Source: Gordonia aichiensis NBRC 108223
Lineage (GTDB): Bacteria > Actinomycetota > Actinomycetes > Mycobacteriales > Mycobacteriaceae
Assembly: GCF_000332975.1 (NCBI RefSeq)
Contig: NZ_BANR01000004.1
Span: 186,001 to 250,000, forward strand
Direction: 5' to 3'
Length of the DNA stretch: 64,000 nt
Shown piece after piece: positions 8,650 to 18,852 of this stretch. Under the pieces are notes generated by a model that made no database searches, was not told the DNA's origin, and saw only the letters and a program-made list of their open reading frames with translations. Position numbers and translations under genes: made by a program. Position 1 is the first letter of the stretch; every line of letters begins with the position of its first letter.

Positions 8650-9678
8650 TTCATGCACTCGCGGGATCACCTGTGTCCCATAGAGTTCGACGCTGCGCAT
8701 GAGTGCCGAATGCGGCAGCGTGCCGTGTGAGTACTTGAGATCGAAGCGGCTCAGCCCCAATGCCTGTGCGGTGCGCGCGATCTTGCGCGCCACTGTTTCC
8801 GGTGATCCGACGTAGAGCGACCCCGACGGTCCCGTCGACTGGTCGAACTCGATCCGTGTCGGCGGCGGCCATCCTCGTTCGGCGCCGATTCGCCCGACAC
8901 TGATCCGGTAGTGCGGCCAGAGTTCGTCGCGTGCCTGCTCGTCGGTCTCGGCGATGTGCCCGGGGGAGTGGACGCCGACCGGAAGGTCGGCCGGTTTGTC
9001 GAGTTGTTCGAGGGCACGGCGGTAGAGGTCGACGTACGGCGCGAAGCGCAGCGGATCGCCGCCGATGATCGCCAACATCAGCGGTAGACCGTAACTCGCC
9101 GCACGGACCACGGACTCGGGACTGCCACCGACGGCGATCCACGTGGGCAGTGGCGGGTTCTCCAGACGCGGATACACCGACTGATCGCGCAGCGGCGGCC
9201 TCAGTGCACCCTCCCACGTCACGGGGTCGCCCGTGCGTAGTTCGGCGAACAGTGAGAGTTTCTCGGTGAACAATTCCTCGTACTGGTCGAGCTCGAACCC
9301 GAACAGCGGAAACGACTCGGTGAACGAACCGCGGCCGAGAATCACCTCCGCTCGCCCGGACGAGATCGCGTCGACCGTCGAGAAGCGTTCGAACACGCGG
9401 ATCGGGTCGTCTGAGCTGAGGACGGTGACGGCCGATCCGAGTCGTATGCGCTCGGTCTGCGCGGCAATGGCGCCGAGCACCACATCCGGTGCCGACACCG
9501 CATAATCGTCGCGGTGATGCTCACCGAGTCCCAAGAAGTCGACGCCGACGGAATCGGCGAGGACGGCTTGCTCGAGTACGTTGCGGATCGTCTGCGCGTA
9601 GGAGACGGTGTCGCCGGAGTCGTCGACGGTCACGTCGCCGAAGGTGTCGAGTCCGAGTTGGAGGGTCATAAGTCCCAT
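8632..9678 (-). CDS. LLM class flavin-dependent oxidoreductase
   Basis: A 348-residue luciferase-like monooxygenase with the TIM-barrel fold. LGLGEHHRDDYAVSAPDVVL is the typical strand 2-helix 2 region, RIRLGSAVTVLSSDDPIRVFE the next landmark, and GRAEVILGRGSFTESFPLFG the flavin phosphate region. These enzymes use reduced FMN or F420. No flavin reductase is adjacent. The 3' end overlaps the LysR gene on the opposite strand. ATG 9669 is an alternative start with a better placed AGGATGGG upstream. Substrate unknown. Confidence 0.85.
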   Translation of the reverse strand: MGLMTLQLGLDTFGDVTVDDSGDTVSYAQTIRNVLEQAVLADSVGVDFLGLGEHHRDDYAVSAPDVVLGAIAAQTERIRLGSAVTVLSSDDPIRVFERFSTVDAISSGRAEVILGRGSFTESFPLFGFELDQYEELFTEKLSLFAELRTGDPVTWEGALRPPLRDQSVYPRLENPPLPTWIAVGGSPESVVRAASYGLPLMLAIIGGDPLRFAPYVDLYRRALEQLDKPADLPVGVHSPGHIAETDEQARDELWPHYRISVGRIGAERGWPPPTRIEFDQSTGPSGSLYVGSPETVARKIARTAQALGLSRFDLKYSHGTLPHSALMRSVELYGTQVIPRVHELLAES

Positions 9679-9790
9679 CCTGCCCGACTACGCGAACGGA
9701 TCCACTGCGCCGGCCCTCGGCCATCCACGATTGCCTGTAGCTTTAGGCACGGCCGAAATAGTCGGTTCCCGCCAAGCTAGGAGAAACCAA

Positions 9791-10177
9791 ATGTGGGAAG
9801 GCTTCTGGAACTTCTTGTGGACGATGGTCGTGATCTTCGCGTTCGTCGCCTACCTGATCGTGTTGTGGTACATCATCGCCGACCTCTTCCGCGACCATAA
9901 GTCCTCGGGGTGGGCCAAGGCTGCCTGGGTCATCTTCTTGATCGTCTTTCCCTACATCACGGCGATCGTGTATCTGCTCGTGAAGGGCAAGGGAATGCAG
10001 GAGCGCGCGCAGGCCGCCGCCGCTGAATACAAAAAGGAATCCGACAGTTACATCCGCGACGTCGCGGGTACTTCTCCGGCCCAGCAGATCGCGGATGCAA
10101 AGGCGCTTCTCGACACGGGCGCGATCACGCCCGACGAATTCGAACAGCTCAAGTCGAAGGCTCTCGCCTCGAACTGA
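9791..10177 (+). CDS. PLDc_N / SHOCT domain membrane protein
   Basis: A 128-residue protein. Two membrane helices (residues 8-30 and 45-65) form a phospholipase D nuclease N-terminal-like domain with the typical WYIIADLFRDHKSSGWAKA loop; a SHOCT motif follows at the C-terminus (QIADAKALLDTGAITPDEFE). This architecture is common in actinobacteria and lacks the catalytic HKD motif, so no lipase activity is implied. AGGAGA six bases before the ATG fixes the start. A strong terminator follows. Confidence 0.85.
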   Translation: MWEGFWNFLWTMVVIFAFVAYLIVLWYIIADLFRDHKSSGWAKAAWVIFLIVFPYITAIVYLLVKGKGMQERAQAAAAEYKKESDSYIRDVAGTSPAQQIADAKALLDTGAITPDEFEQLKSKALASN

Positions 10178-10229
10178 GTGCACTGAATTCTCGGCAGCAC
10201 AGGCAAATCCGGCGAGCTGCCCGTCACGG

Positions 10230-10264
10230 CGAACTGCCCGTCCCCTCCAGGGGCGGGCAGTTCG
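10230..10264. terminator. Bidirectional terminator hairpin
   Basis: CGAACTGCCCG plus CCCC pairs with GGGG plus CGGGCAGTTCG around a TCCA loop, a 15-bp stem with one bulged T. It lies between two convergent genes and can serve both. Confidence 0.85.
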
Positions 10265-10293
10265 CGTGCGCGGCCATCGGTAGCCCGAGCCGA

Positions 10294-11100
10294 CTAGCCG
10301 GCCGAGTCCTGCGTGTCCGTGTCGCCGAAGGGGTCGCCGGTGTGGCCGACGAGATCTTTGACCGAGTCCATGATGACCGTCGGGCGGTAGGGGTACTTCT
10401 CGACAGATCCACGACTGGAGATCCCGGTGAGCACGAGGATGGTCCGCATTCCCGATTCGAGGCCCGCGATGACGTCGGTGTCCATCCTGTCGCCGATCAT
10501 CAGGGTGTTCTCCGAGTGCGCACCGAGCCGTCGAACCGCCGACCGCATCATGATGGGGTTGGGCTTGCCCACGTAGTACGGCTCACGGCCGGTTGCCTTG
10601 GCGATCAACGCGGCCACCGCGCCGGTCGCGGGGATCGAGCCGTCGTGGGACGGGCCCGTCACGTCCGGGTTGGTGGCGATGAACTTCGCTCCGCGTTCGA
10701 TCATCCGGATGGCAGTGGTGATCGCCTCGAACGAGTACATGCGCGTTTCGCCGAGTACGACGTAGTCGGGGTTGGTTTCGGTGGTCACGAACCCCTTTTC
10801 GTACAGGGGAGTGGTCAGACCCGATTCGCCGATGACGAAGGCGGTGTCGCCCTGGCCCTGTGAGGCGAGGAAGTCGGCGGTCGCCATCCCCGACGTCCAG
10901 ATCGATTCCTCGGGGATGTCGAGGCCGATCTGGAGCAACCTGGCGTGTTGGTCGCGTGCGGTCCGGATTGAGTTGTTGGTGAGCACGGAGAACGGGATAT
11001 CGTTGTTGCGCAGTTCCGCGATGAACTCGTCTGCACCGGGTACGAGGTGTTCTTCGTTCGTCAGCACGCCGTCCATGTCCATGAGATACGTCCAGCCCAT
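10294..11100 (-). CDS. HAD-IIA family phosphatase (NagD-like)
   Basis: A 268-residue haloacid dehalogenase-type hydrolase. The nucleophile motif is MDMDGVLTNEEH at the N-terminus, motif 2 is VLTNNS, the lysine is in YYVGKPNP and motif 4 is MIGDRMDTD. The C2 cap places it in subclass IIA with NagD nucleotide phosphatases. ATG 11100 (MGWTYLM) is preferred; GTG 11109 would add three residues. A second, different HAD-IIA gene lies at 40454-41254. Physiological substrate unknown. Confidence 0.88.
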   Translation of the reverse strand: MGWTYLMDMDGVLTNEEHLVPGADEFIAELRNNDIPFSVLTNNSIRTARDQHARLLQIGLDIPEESIWTSGMATADFLASQGQGDTAFVIGESGLTTPLYEKGFVTTETNPDYVVLGETRMYSFEAITTAIRMIERGAKFIATNPDVTGPSHDGSIPATGAVAALIAKATGREPYYVGKPNPIMMRSAVRRLGAHSENTLMIGDRMDTDVIAGLESGMRTILVLTGISSRGSVEKYPYRPTVIMDSVKDLVGHTGDPFGDTDTQDSAG

Positions 11101-11154
11101 GATCCTCACCCTACGGCGAGTACAGGGGTGGGCACCGCGACATGACGTGGACTG

Positions 11155-13858
<2,704 letters not shown>

Positions 13859-13943
13859 GATTCGGTTGTGGTCCGCAGCCCACTCTACGGGCTTGTCGCC
13901 CGCGGGTCACGAAACCGAGGCTAGCCGTGTGGCTCAGCGTAAC

Positions 13944-13962
13944 TTAGGATTGCCTAACCAAA
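13944..13962. promoter_or_regulatory. Iron box (DtxR/IdeR-type operator candidate)
   Basis: The 19-mer TTAGGATTGCCTAACCAAA agrees with the remembered DtxR/IdeR consensus at 15 of 19 positions, with both TTAGG and CTAACC arms intact. It covers the -35 region of the promoter in front of the ABC exporter, where an iron-loaded repressor would block transcription. Confidence 0.7.
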
Positions 13963-13966
13963 TCAC

Positions 13967-13972
13967 TATGAT
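13967..13972 (+). promoter_or_regulatory. -10 hexamer of the exporter operon promoter
   Basis: TATGAT differs from TATAAT at one base. A TTAGGA at 13944-13949 lies 17 bases upstream as a weak -35. The ATG of the ATPase gene is 38 bases downstream. Confidence 0.6.
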
Positions 13973-14009
13973 CGGTGAGCGTGAAGACGATACGGAGGGT
14001 GCAACAGCG

Positions 14010-15008
14010 ATGGCGCTGGTGGAGATCGCAGGTCTGCAGAAGGACTACGGCAAGGTGCGTGCACTGCGTGGAATCGACATCGAGATCGCCGAGGGTGAGG
14101 TCCTCGGCCTCCTCGGACCCAATGGCAGCGGGAAGACGACGACCGTGTCGATCCTCGCGACCCTGCAACGTCCCACCGCCGGCCGAGCGCTCGTCGCGGG
14201 CCGCGACGTCGTCGAGGACGCCGCAGAAGTTCGTGAATTGATCTCTCTGACAGGTCAATACGCCTCGCTGGACAACTCGCTGTCGGCACGCGAGAATCTG
14301 GCGATGTTCGGCAGGCTCACCGGCTTGTCGTCGGCGCAGGTCAGGGAACGCGTGGCGCACGTGGCCGAGGTGTTCGAGTTGACCGAGTTCATCGACCGTC
14401 GTGTGTCGGCGTTGTCGGGTGGGCAACGACGCCGGGTCGACATCGCCTGTGCGCTCGTCACGCGCCCGAGGGTGCTGTTCCTCGACGAACCGACGACGGG
14501 GCTCGATCCGCGTAGCCGCGCCGCTGTCTGGGAGACTATCGCCGCGTTACGCACCGAGGGCATCACGGTGCTGCTGACGACTCAGTATCTCGAGGAGGCC
14601 GATCGTCTCGCCGACACCATCGTCATGCTCGACCACGGCCGTGTGGTTGCACGAGGCACCCCTGAACAGCTCAAACATCAAGCAGGATCGGCGATCTGCG
14701 AGATCACCCTGCTCGACGTCGAGGATGTTCCGCGCGTCGAGGCCGCGTTGGCAGATCACGAGTTCCACGACACCGCGTTATCGGCACAATCGCGTCCGGT
14801 TCTCGCCGTCGAGGCCCCCGGTGAACTCGACACCGTCGTTGCCGTGGCATCGGCGCTGCGCGACGAGGGGGTCGGAGTCTTCGACATCGCGTTGCGTCGG
14901 CCATCGCTCGACGAGGTCTTTCTCTCCTTGACGGGCGAGAGTCACTGTGCGGACGAGAGTCGTGCTGTGGGTGAGCGTCTTTCCGCGGGTGAGGAAGTGA
15001 GTCGGTGA
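14010..15008 (+). CDS. ABC exporter ATP-binding protein (DrrA-type)
   Basis: A 332-residue ATPase for a drug or lipid exporter. Walker A is GPNGSGKTTT, the signature is LSGGQRRRVDIA, Walker B is VLFLDEPTTGLDP and the H-loop region reads LLTTQYLEEADRLAD. The roughly 100-residue C-terminal extension is typical of DrrA. ACGGAGG nine bases upstream supports ATG 14010 rather than an in-frame ATG at 13969. It overlaps the first permease gene by GTGA. The iron box in its promoter suggests expression when iron is scarce, which would suit siderophore or cell-envelope lipid export, but the cargo is not known. Confidence 0.92.
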   Translation: MALVEIAGLQKDYGKVRALRGIDIEIAEGEVLGLLGPNGSGKTTTVSILATLQRPTAGRALVAGRDVVEDAAEVRELISLTGQYASLDNSLSARENLAMFGRLTGLSSAQVRERVAHVAEVFELTEFIDRRVSALSGGQRRRVDIACALVTRPRVLFLDEPTTGLDPRSRAAVWETIAALRTEGITVLLTTQYLEEADRLADTIVMLDHGRVVARGTPEQLKHQAGSAICEITLLDVEDVPRVEAALADHEFHDTALSAQSRPVLAVEAPGELDTVVAVASALRDEGVGVFDIALRRPSLDEVFLSLTGESHCADESRAVGERLSAGEEVSR

Positions 15009-15814
15009 CCGCCGCTGCCGAGCAGGTTCCGGCGCGTGGTGCGCGACCGGTGCGCGTATCGGTCAGCGGGCCAACGGCATTCGCTGTGCTCACCAGGAGA
15101 AGTGTCGATGCGACGGTGCGCACCGGGCTGCTGTTCTTTGCCATCGGTTCACCGATCGTGTTCTTCACCTGCTTCTACGTCCCACTACACAGGCGTTTCG
15201 AGCGGTCGGGCGTCGACTATGCGCAGTACCTACTACCGCTGGTGATGCTGCAGGCTGCGATGTTCGTCGCCATCATCTCGTGCGAGCTCGCGGGCGAGGA
15301 GGCGGCGGGCGGTATGCGCGATCGGTTGAGTTCGCTGCCCATCACCCGGTTGGCCCCCGGAGCTGCGCGAATGGCCAATGCCGTAGTGCGGATGGGTGTA
15401 TCGGCGATAGCGGTGTCACTGTATGCGAGCATCTTCGGATTCCGGCTTCGGGGCAGCGTCGTCGAATCACTCGCGTTCTTTGTGCTCGCCATTGCCTTCG
15501 CACTCGCATTGAGCATGATGGCAGACGCTCTCGGAAGCGTTGCCACACATGCGCAGAGCGTGGGCCAGCTGTTGATGATCCCGCAGCTGCTGCTCGTGAT
15601 GTGCTCGACCGGCCTGGTGCCTGCCGAGGCATTTCCCGGGTGGATCGAACCTGTCGTCCGCAACCAGCCGGTGTCGGTGTTCGCCGAGGCGATGCGGGCG
15701 CTCTCGACCGGTGGTGATGTGCAGACGGTGCCGGTCGTCGGGTGGTGCATCGGAGTGGTGGTGGTCGGGGTGGCGTGCCTGGTGGTCGCTGCGCGGAAGG
15801 GAGCCCGACGATGA
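15005..15814 (+). CDS. ABC exporter permease (ABC-2 type), first subunit
   Basis: A 269-residue membrane protein with about six helices, of the ABC-2/DrrB class. The segment ELAGEEAAGGMRDRLSSLPI is the cytoplasmic coupling region that contacts the ATPase. The GTG start at 15005 overlaps the ATPase stop by four bases, and its own stop overlaps the second permease ATG. The two permeases share the ESG/AGGM-R-L-LP pattern and probably form a heterodimer. Confidence 0.88.
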   Translation: MTAAAEQVPARGARPVRVSVSGPTAFAVLTRRSVDATVRTGLLFFAIGSPIVFFTCFYVPLHRRFERSGVDYAQYLLPLVMLQAAMFVAIISCELAGEEAAGGMRDRLSSLPITRLAPGAARMANAVVRMGVSAIAVSLYASIFGFRLRGSVVESLAFFVLAIAFALALSMMADALGSVATHAQSVGQLLMIPQLLLVMCSTGLVPAEAFPGWIEPVVRNQPVSVFAEAMRALSTGGDVQTVPVVGWCIGVVVVGVACLVVAARKGARR

Positions 15815-16608
15815 GTGTCGACCTCTCACAGCGCCGCGCAGTGACGAGCCGCGTCGGTGCACGTGTGCTCGCCTCGACACTGCTGCGGACGTGGTCACGA
15901 GACCCGGGCGTCCTCATCCAGGCGGTTGTCTTCCCGGCGTTTCTCCTCGCGATGTTCCAGCTGGTGTTCGGGCGGATCACGACCGCGATCGGAGCCGGTC
16001 AGAGTATCTACGGGTACACCGGACTCGTAGCGCTCGTCGGCGCGATGTTCGGCACGCTGATGACGGGGATCAACCTTGTCTCCGAACGAGAATCCGGTCT
16101 GCTCGGAAGGCTGTGGACGTTGCCGTTGCCGCGATCGAGCTTTCTCGGCGGCCGAGTACTCGCGGAGATCGTCCGGACGTCGGTGGGCACCGTCGCACTG
16201 TTCACGATCGCTGCGCTCATGGGATTTCGGTTCACGCAGGGATTGCTCGCCGGTATCGGTGCGTTGGTGGTCCCCGTGGTGTTCGGCGTCGGCTGTGTCT
16301 TCGTGGTCATTGCGATCGCGACCGTCGCGGAGAAATCGGTCGTGGATCATCTCGGAGTTCTCTTCTTGTTGATGCTCTTCTTCAACACAGGTTTCGCGCC
16401 GATCACCGAGTATCCGACCTGGCTTGCGCCGATTGTGCGGTATCAACCCATGAGCACGGCGATCGACACGATGACCGGGCTGACCGAGGGTGGACCCATT
16501 CTCGGCCCGTTCTGCCTGACCCTCGGGTGGGCGCTCGGATGTGCGTTGGTGTTCGGTGTGCTCTCCATGCGTGGTTACCGGCGTGCCGTTGAGCGGAGCG
16601 GGTCCTAG
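15811..16608 (+). CDS. ABC exporter permease (ABC-2 type), second subunit
   Basis: A 265-residue ABC-2 permease with six predicted helices. NLVSERESGLLGRLWTLPL is the coupling helix, and GVLFLLMLFFNTGFAPITEYP the conserved late membrane region. ATG 15811 overlaps the previous stop (ATGA), although the frame is open further upstream inside the first permease. With the preceding two genes it completes a DrrABC-like exporter. No gene for a cargo is adjacent. Confidence 0.88.
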   Translation: MSVDLSQRRAVTSRVGARVLASTLLRTWSRDPGVLIQAVVFPAFLLAMFQLVFGRITTAIGAGQSIYGYTGLVALVGAMFGTLMTGINLVSERESGLLGRLWTLPLPRSSFLGGRVLAEIVRTSVGTVALFTIAALMGFRFTQGLLAGIGALVVPVVFGVGCVFVVIAIATVAEKSVVDHLGVLFLLMLFFNTGFAPITEYPTWLAPIVRYQPMSTAIDTMTGLTEGGPILGPFCLTLGWALGCALVFGVLSMRGYRRAVERSGS

Positions 16609-16752
16609 CAGTCTCGGTTCCCAGCCGTCTCGGTCGAGCGTCGATGCAGCGTCACGGGTGCGTGAACCGCGGATGAACGTCTGCGCGAATCCGTCTCGAT
16701 ACCGCCGGAACTCGCCTCAAACGCTACGAGGTTACGCTTCCGCAGGTTACGA

Positions 16753-16768
16753 TGTGACTGCGATCACA
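16753..16768. promoter_or_regulatory. CRP/FNR-type cAMP-receptor site
   Basis: TGTGA-CTGCGA-TCACA is an exact match to the TGTGA-N6-TCACA consensus. It lies 103 bases before the small acetyltransferase gene, so it is placed as an upstream activator site. Two direct copies of AGGTTACG (16729-16736 and 16744-16751) are just upstream, and a GTCCGG-N7-CCGGAC hairpin (16776-16794) is just downstream. Confidence 0.65.
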
Positions 16769-16870
16769 CCATCGTGTCCGGAGGGGAACCGGACGCATCG
16801 TCGCGGGTTCCGCAGACGTTGCGAACGAGCCTGAACAGGGGATAAACCCCGAGGAGGGGATGGACGAGGT

Positions 16871-17218
16871 ATGCACAGAAAGAACCATCAGCGGCCGACC
16901 CAGTCGGCCCGCTCGATCCTGCAGCAGATAGCGCAGGTCGTGCACAATCCGACGCGAGACCGATTCGAGTTGTGGGTCGCGGGAGACCTCGTGGGTGTGC
17001 TCGGTTACTCGACCGAGACTGTCGACGGCGAGAAGACGCTGACCGTTCTCCATACGGTCCTCTATGACGAGTACACCGGCCACGGGCTCGGTACCGGCCT
17101 GACGCGCGGCGTGATCAGCTATGCCCGTAGTCAGAATGCCAGGCTGCGCCCAGTGTGTACGTTCACCAAGCACTACCTCGACGGCCATCCCGGAGTCGTC
17201 CCGCTCGCGCCCGCCTGA
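16871..17218 (+). CDS. Small GNAT family N-acetyltransferase
   Basis: A 115-residue protein of the short Gcn5-related type (Acetyltransf_CG). After a 30-residue basic N-terminus it shows RFELWVAGDLVGVLGYSTE, then LHTVLYDEYTGHGLGTGLTRGVI with the acetyl-CoA loop, and RLRPVCTFTKHYLDGHPGVV at the C-terminus, a typical ending. These proteins probably acetylate a small amine or a protein; the substrate is unknown. The 262-base upstream region carries a CRP site and GGAGGGG. A terminator follows. Confidence 0.85.
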   Translation: MHRKNHQRPTQSARSILQQIAQVVHNPTRDRFELWVAGDLVGVLGYSTETVDGEKTLTVLHTVLYDEYTGHGLGTGLTRGVISYARSQNARLRPVCTFTKHYLDGHPGVVPLAPA

Positions 17219-17248
17219 GGCCCTCGGCTCGAGCGGCAGGGCTGGTGC

Positions 17249-17274
17249 GACGCCGGGCCCAGAGGCCCGGCGTC
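17249..17274. terminator. Bidirectional terminator hairpin
   Basis: GACGCCGGGCC pairs perfectly with GGCCCGGCGTC around a CAGA loop (11-bp stem). It lies between the acetyltransferase gene and the convergent GlsB-type gene. Confidence 0.85.
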
Positions 17275-17281
17275 GTCGATG

Positions 17282-17584
17282 TCAGCGCCTGCTCTGGACC
17301 AGTCCCACAATCCACAGCAGGATCACCGCACCGAGCACTGCGGTGAACAGCGTGAACCACCAACCGCCGGAAGCGGTGTCGACGAAGAAGCTGAGCAGGA
17401 ATCCTCCGATGAGCGCGCCGACAATGCCGATCACGATGTTCATCAGTAGGCCGGCGCCACCGCCCTTGACGATCTTTCCGGCGATCCATCCGGCAATGGC
17501 TCCGATGATGATGTAGCCGATCCAGCCGACGCTTGTTGTCGTCGTCGATCGGGCGAGTACCTCGGTTGCGGCGAGAATGGTCAT
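17282..17584 (-). CDS. GlsB/YeaQ/YmgE family stress-response membrane protein
   Basis: A 100-residue protein with three membrane helices rich in glycine. The pattern YIIIGAIAGWIAGKIVKGGGAGLLMNIVIGIVGALIGGFL is spread over residues 24-63 and is diagnostic of the transglycosylase-associated GlsB family. The role is general envelope stress. AAGGAGT seven bases before ATG 17584 sets the start; the open frame extends upstream without support. Confidence 0.88.
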   Translation of the reverse strand: MTILAATEVLARSTTTTSVGWIGYIIIGAIAGWIAGKIVKGGGAGLLMNIVIGIVGALIGGFLLSFFVDTASGGWWFTLFTAVLGAVILLWIVGLVQSRR

Positions 17585-17740
17585 TGATCGACTCCTTGTG
17601 CGCGGCCCCGCCCGGTTGCGGGACTCATTGCCAACGTAACCCGTTGCGCCGTGGCGGAGTAAGAAAATTCGCACACCTGTGATCGGCGTGTTCGGATCGG
17701 ACCCGACGTATGCCGACGACGTCCGGCAGGGCGGTGTGGC

Positions 17741-18316
17741 TCAGCGCCGATGGTCGTCGCCCACGGCGACGACGGCCACGCCCGCGCGACGCCACCGGGT
17801 CAGTAGTTGGCGTCGTCGGCCATGGGATGTCTCGAGCAGCGTGGCGAACGTGCCGTGCGGTTCGGCGACGTCGCGATAGTGGTCCCGGTAGCGGATCTGC
17901 GACCTCGCGAACCACTCGAAGAGGTCGGTGTCGGCGATGAGTAGACGGTCGGCGTCGACGATGTCGGTCAGATAACCCGCCGGGGTCGGGGAATCCTCGT
18001 CGACGGCCGGGTCGTCGAGTTCACGCATGCATTCGTCGAAGGCGTCGGCGTTGCGGCCGAAGTAGTTTGGGAAATCCCATGCGCGCGCATAGGTGTCATA
18101 GAGCCCGGCACGGGTCGTCATCGTTCGGCCGGTCACCTCACGGAACTCGTATGTCGACGGGGGTGTCGGAGGGCGGGTGCCAACCCATAGTCCGACGGCG
18201 GGCTCATGGCGTCCCGCGCCGTGGAGAAAGCGCGCCAGCGGTATCCCGGTATCGGAGATGCCGGTGTCAGTGATGTCGTTCTCAGAGATGCGGTTGCCTT
18301 CCGGGTCGGTGGTCAT
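17741..18316 (-). CDS. Barstar family ribonuclease inhibitor
   Basis: A 191-residue cytoplasmic protein with a C-terminal barstar-like domain. The landmark AWDFPNYFGRNADAFDECMRELDD (near residues 95-118) matches the barstar helix that plugs the barnase active site, including the acidic residues. The N-terminal 60 residues contain an imperfect DTGI repeat of unknown role. The ATG at 18316 overlaps the stop of the ribonuclease gene by four bases, so inhibitor and enzyme are made together. It most likely protects the cell from its own ribonuclease. Confidence 0.85.
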   Translation of the reverse strand: MTTDPEGNRISENDITDTGISDTGIPLARFLHGAGRHEPAVGLWVGTRPPTPPSTYEFREVTGRTMTTRAGLYDTYARAWDFPNYFGRNADAFDECMRELDDPAVDEDSPTPAGYLTDIVDADRLLIADTDLFEWFARSQIRYRDHYRDVAEPHGTFATLLETSHGRRRQLLTRWRRAGVAVVAVGDDHRR

Positions 18317-18852
18317 CGGTCGGGTCCTCGGATCTCGACGAAGGTGTTGTAGTGATCGGCGGTGTACCACGCGGAACCGTCGCTACCGGTCACGATACGT
18401 TCCGCATCTCGGCCCCGACCCGGTTCGCGACGGTTGACGTCCCACTCGGTGTAGGTGATCCGCTTGCCCGACGCAGTGGACTTCGGGAGCCGTCCCTCGA
18501 AGTTGCCGAAGTTGGTCCCGCCCTTCGTCCCGGGCGAGTCGGCCGGCGGCCAGGATCCCGCGTCGATCAGCGACAGGGTCCTCGTCACCCGTGGCGGAAC
18601 CGATGTCGATTCACCGGTCTTGGTTGTCGCGCCCGAGCGGGTCGCGCTCGCGTGCTTCTTCGCTGCCGATGCAGACTTCGACGAGGATGTCGACACCGAC
18701 GATGCCGCGGCCCCGGACGCCGCGTTCGAGTCGTCCGACGAGTCATTGATCAGCCACGTCGCGAGCACGACGAGGCCGATGACCACCAGGCCGAGAGCCG
18801 ACAGCACTGCTTGCCGACGCCGCTGCGCGACCGTGGGCTTGCGTGCCGACAT
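18313..18852 (-). CDS. Membrane-anchored guanyl-specific ribonuclease (barnase/RNase Sa-like)
   Basis: A 179-residue protein. One membrane helix (residues 15-35) follows a basic N-terminus, then a Ser/Ala/Thr-rich linker (to about 85), then a microbial RNase N1/T1 domain. Catalytic residues are visible: Glu in YTEWDVN, Arg in DAERIVTGSDG and His in TADHYNTFVEI, in the barnase order Glu-Arg-His. The domain should face outside the membrane. The barstar gene overlaps at the 3' end and an acetyltransferase gene overlaps by one base at the 5' end (TGATG). Confidence 0.87.
   Translation of the reverse strand: MSARKPTVAQRRRQAVLSALGLVVIGLVVLATWLINDSSDDSNAASGAAASSVSTSSSKSASAAKKHASATRSGATTKTGESTSVPPRVTRTLSLIDAGSWPPADSPGTKGGTNFGNFEGRLPKSTASGKRITYTEWDVNRREPGRGRDAERIVTGSDGSAWYTADHYNTFVEIRGPDR

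Noticed and set aside
16776..16860. Possible c-di-AMP (ydaO) riboswitch before the acetyltransferase gene
   Set aside because: GGGGAACC-like segments are present, but the conserved core order and pairing could not be traced, and the downstream gene is not a usual target.
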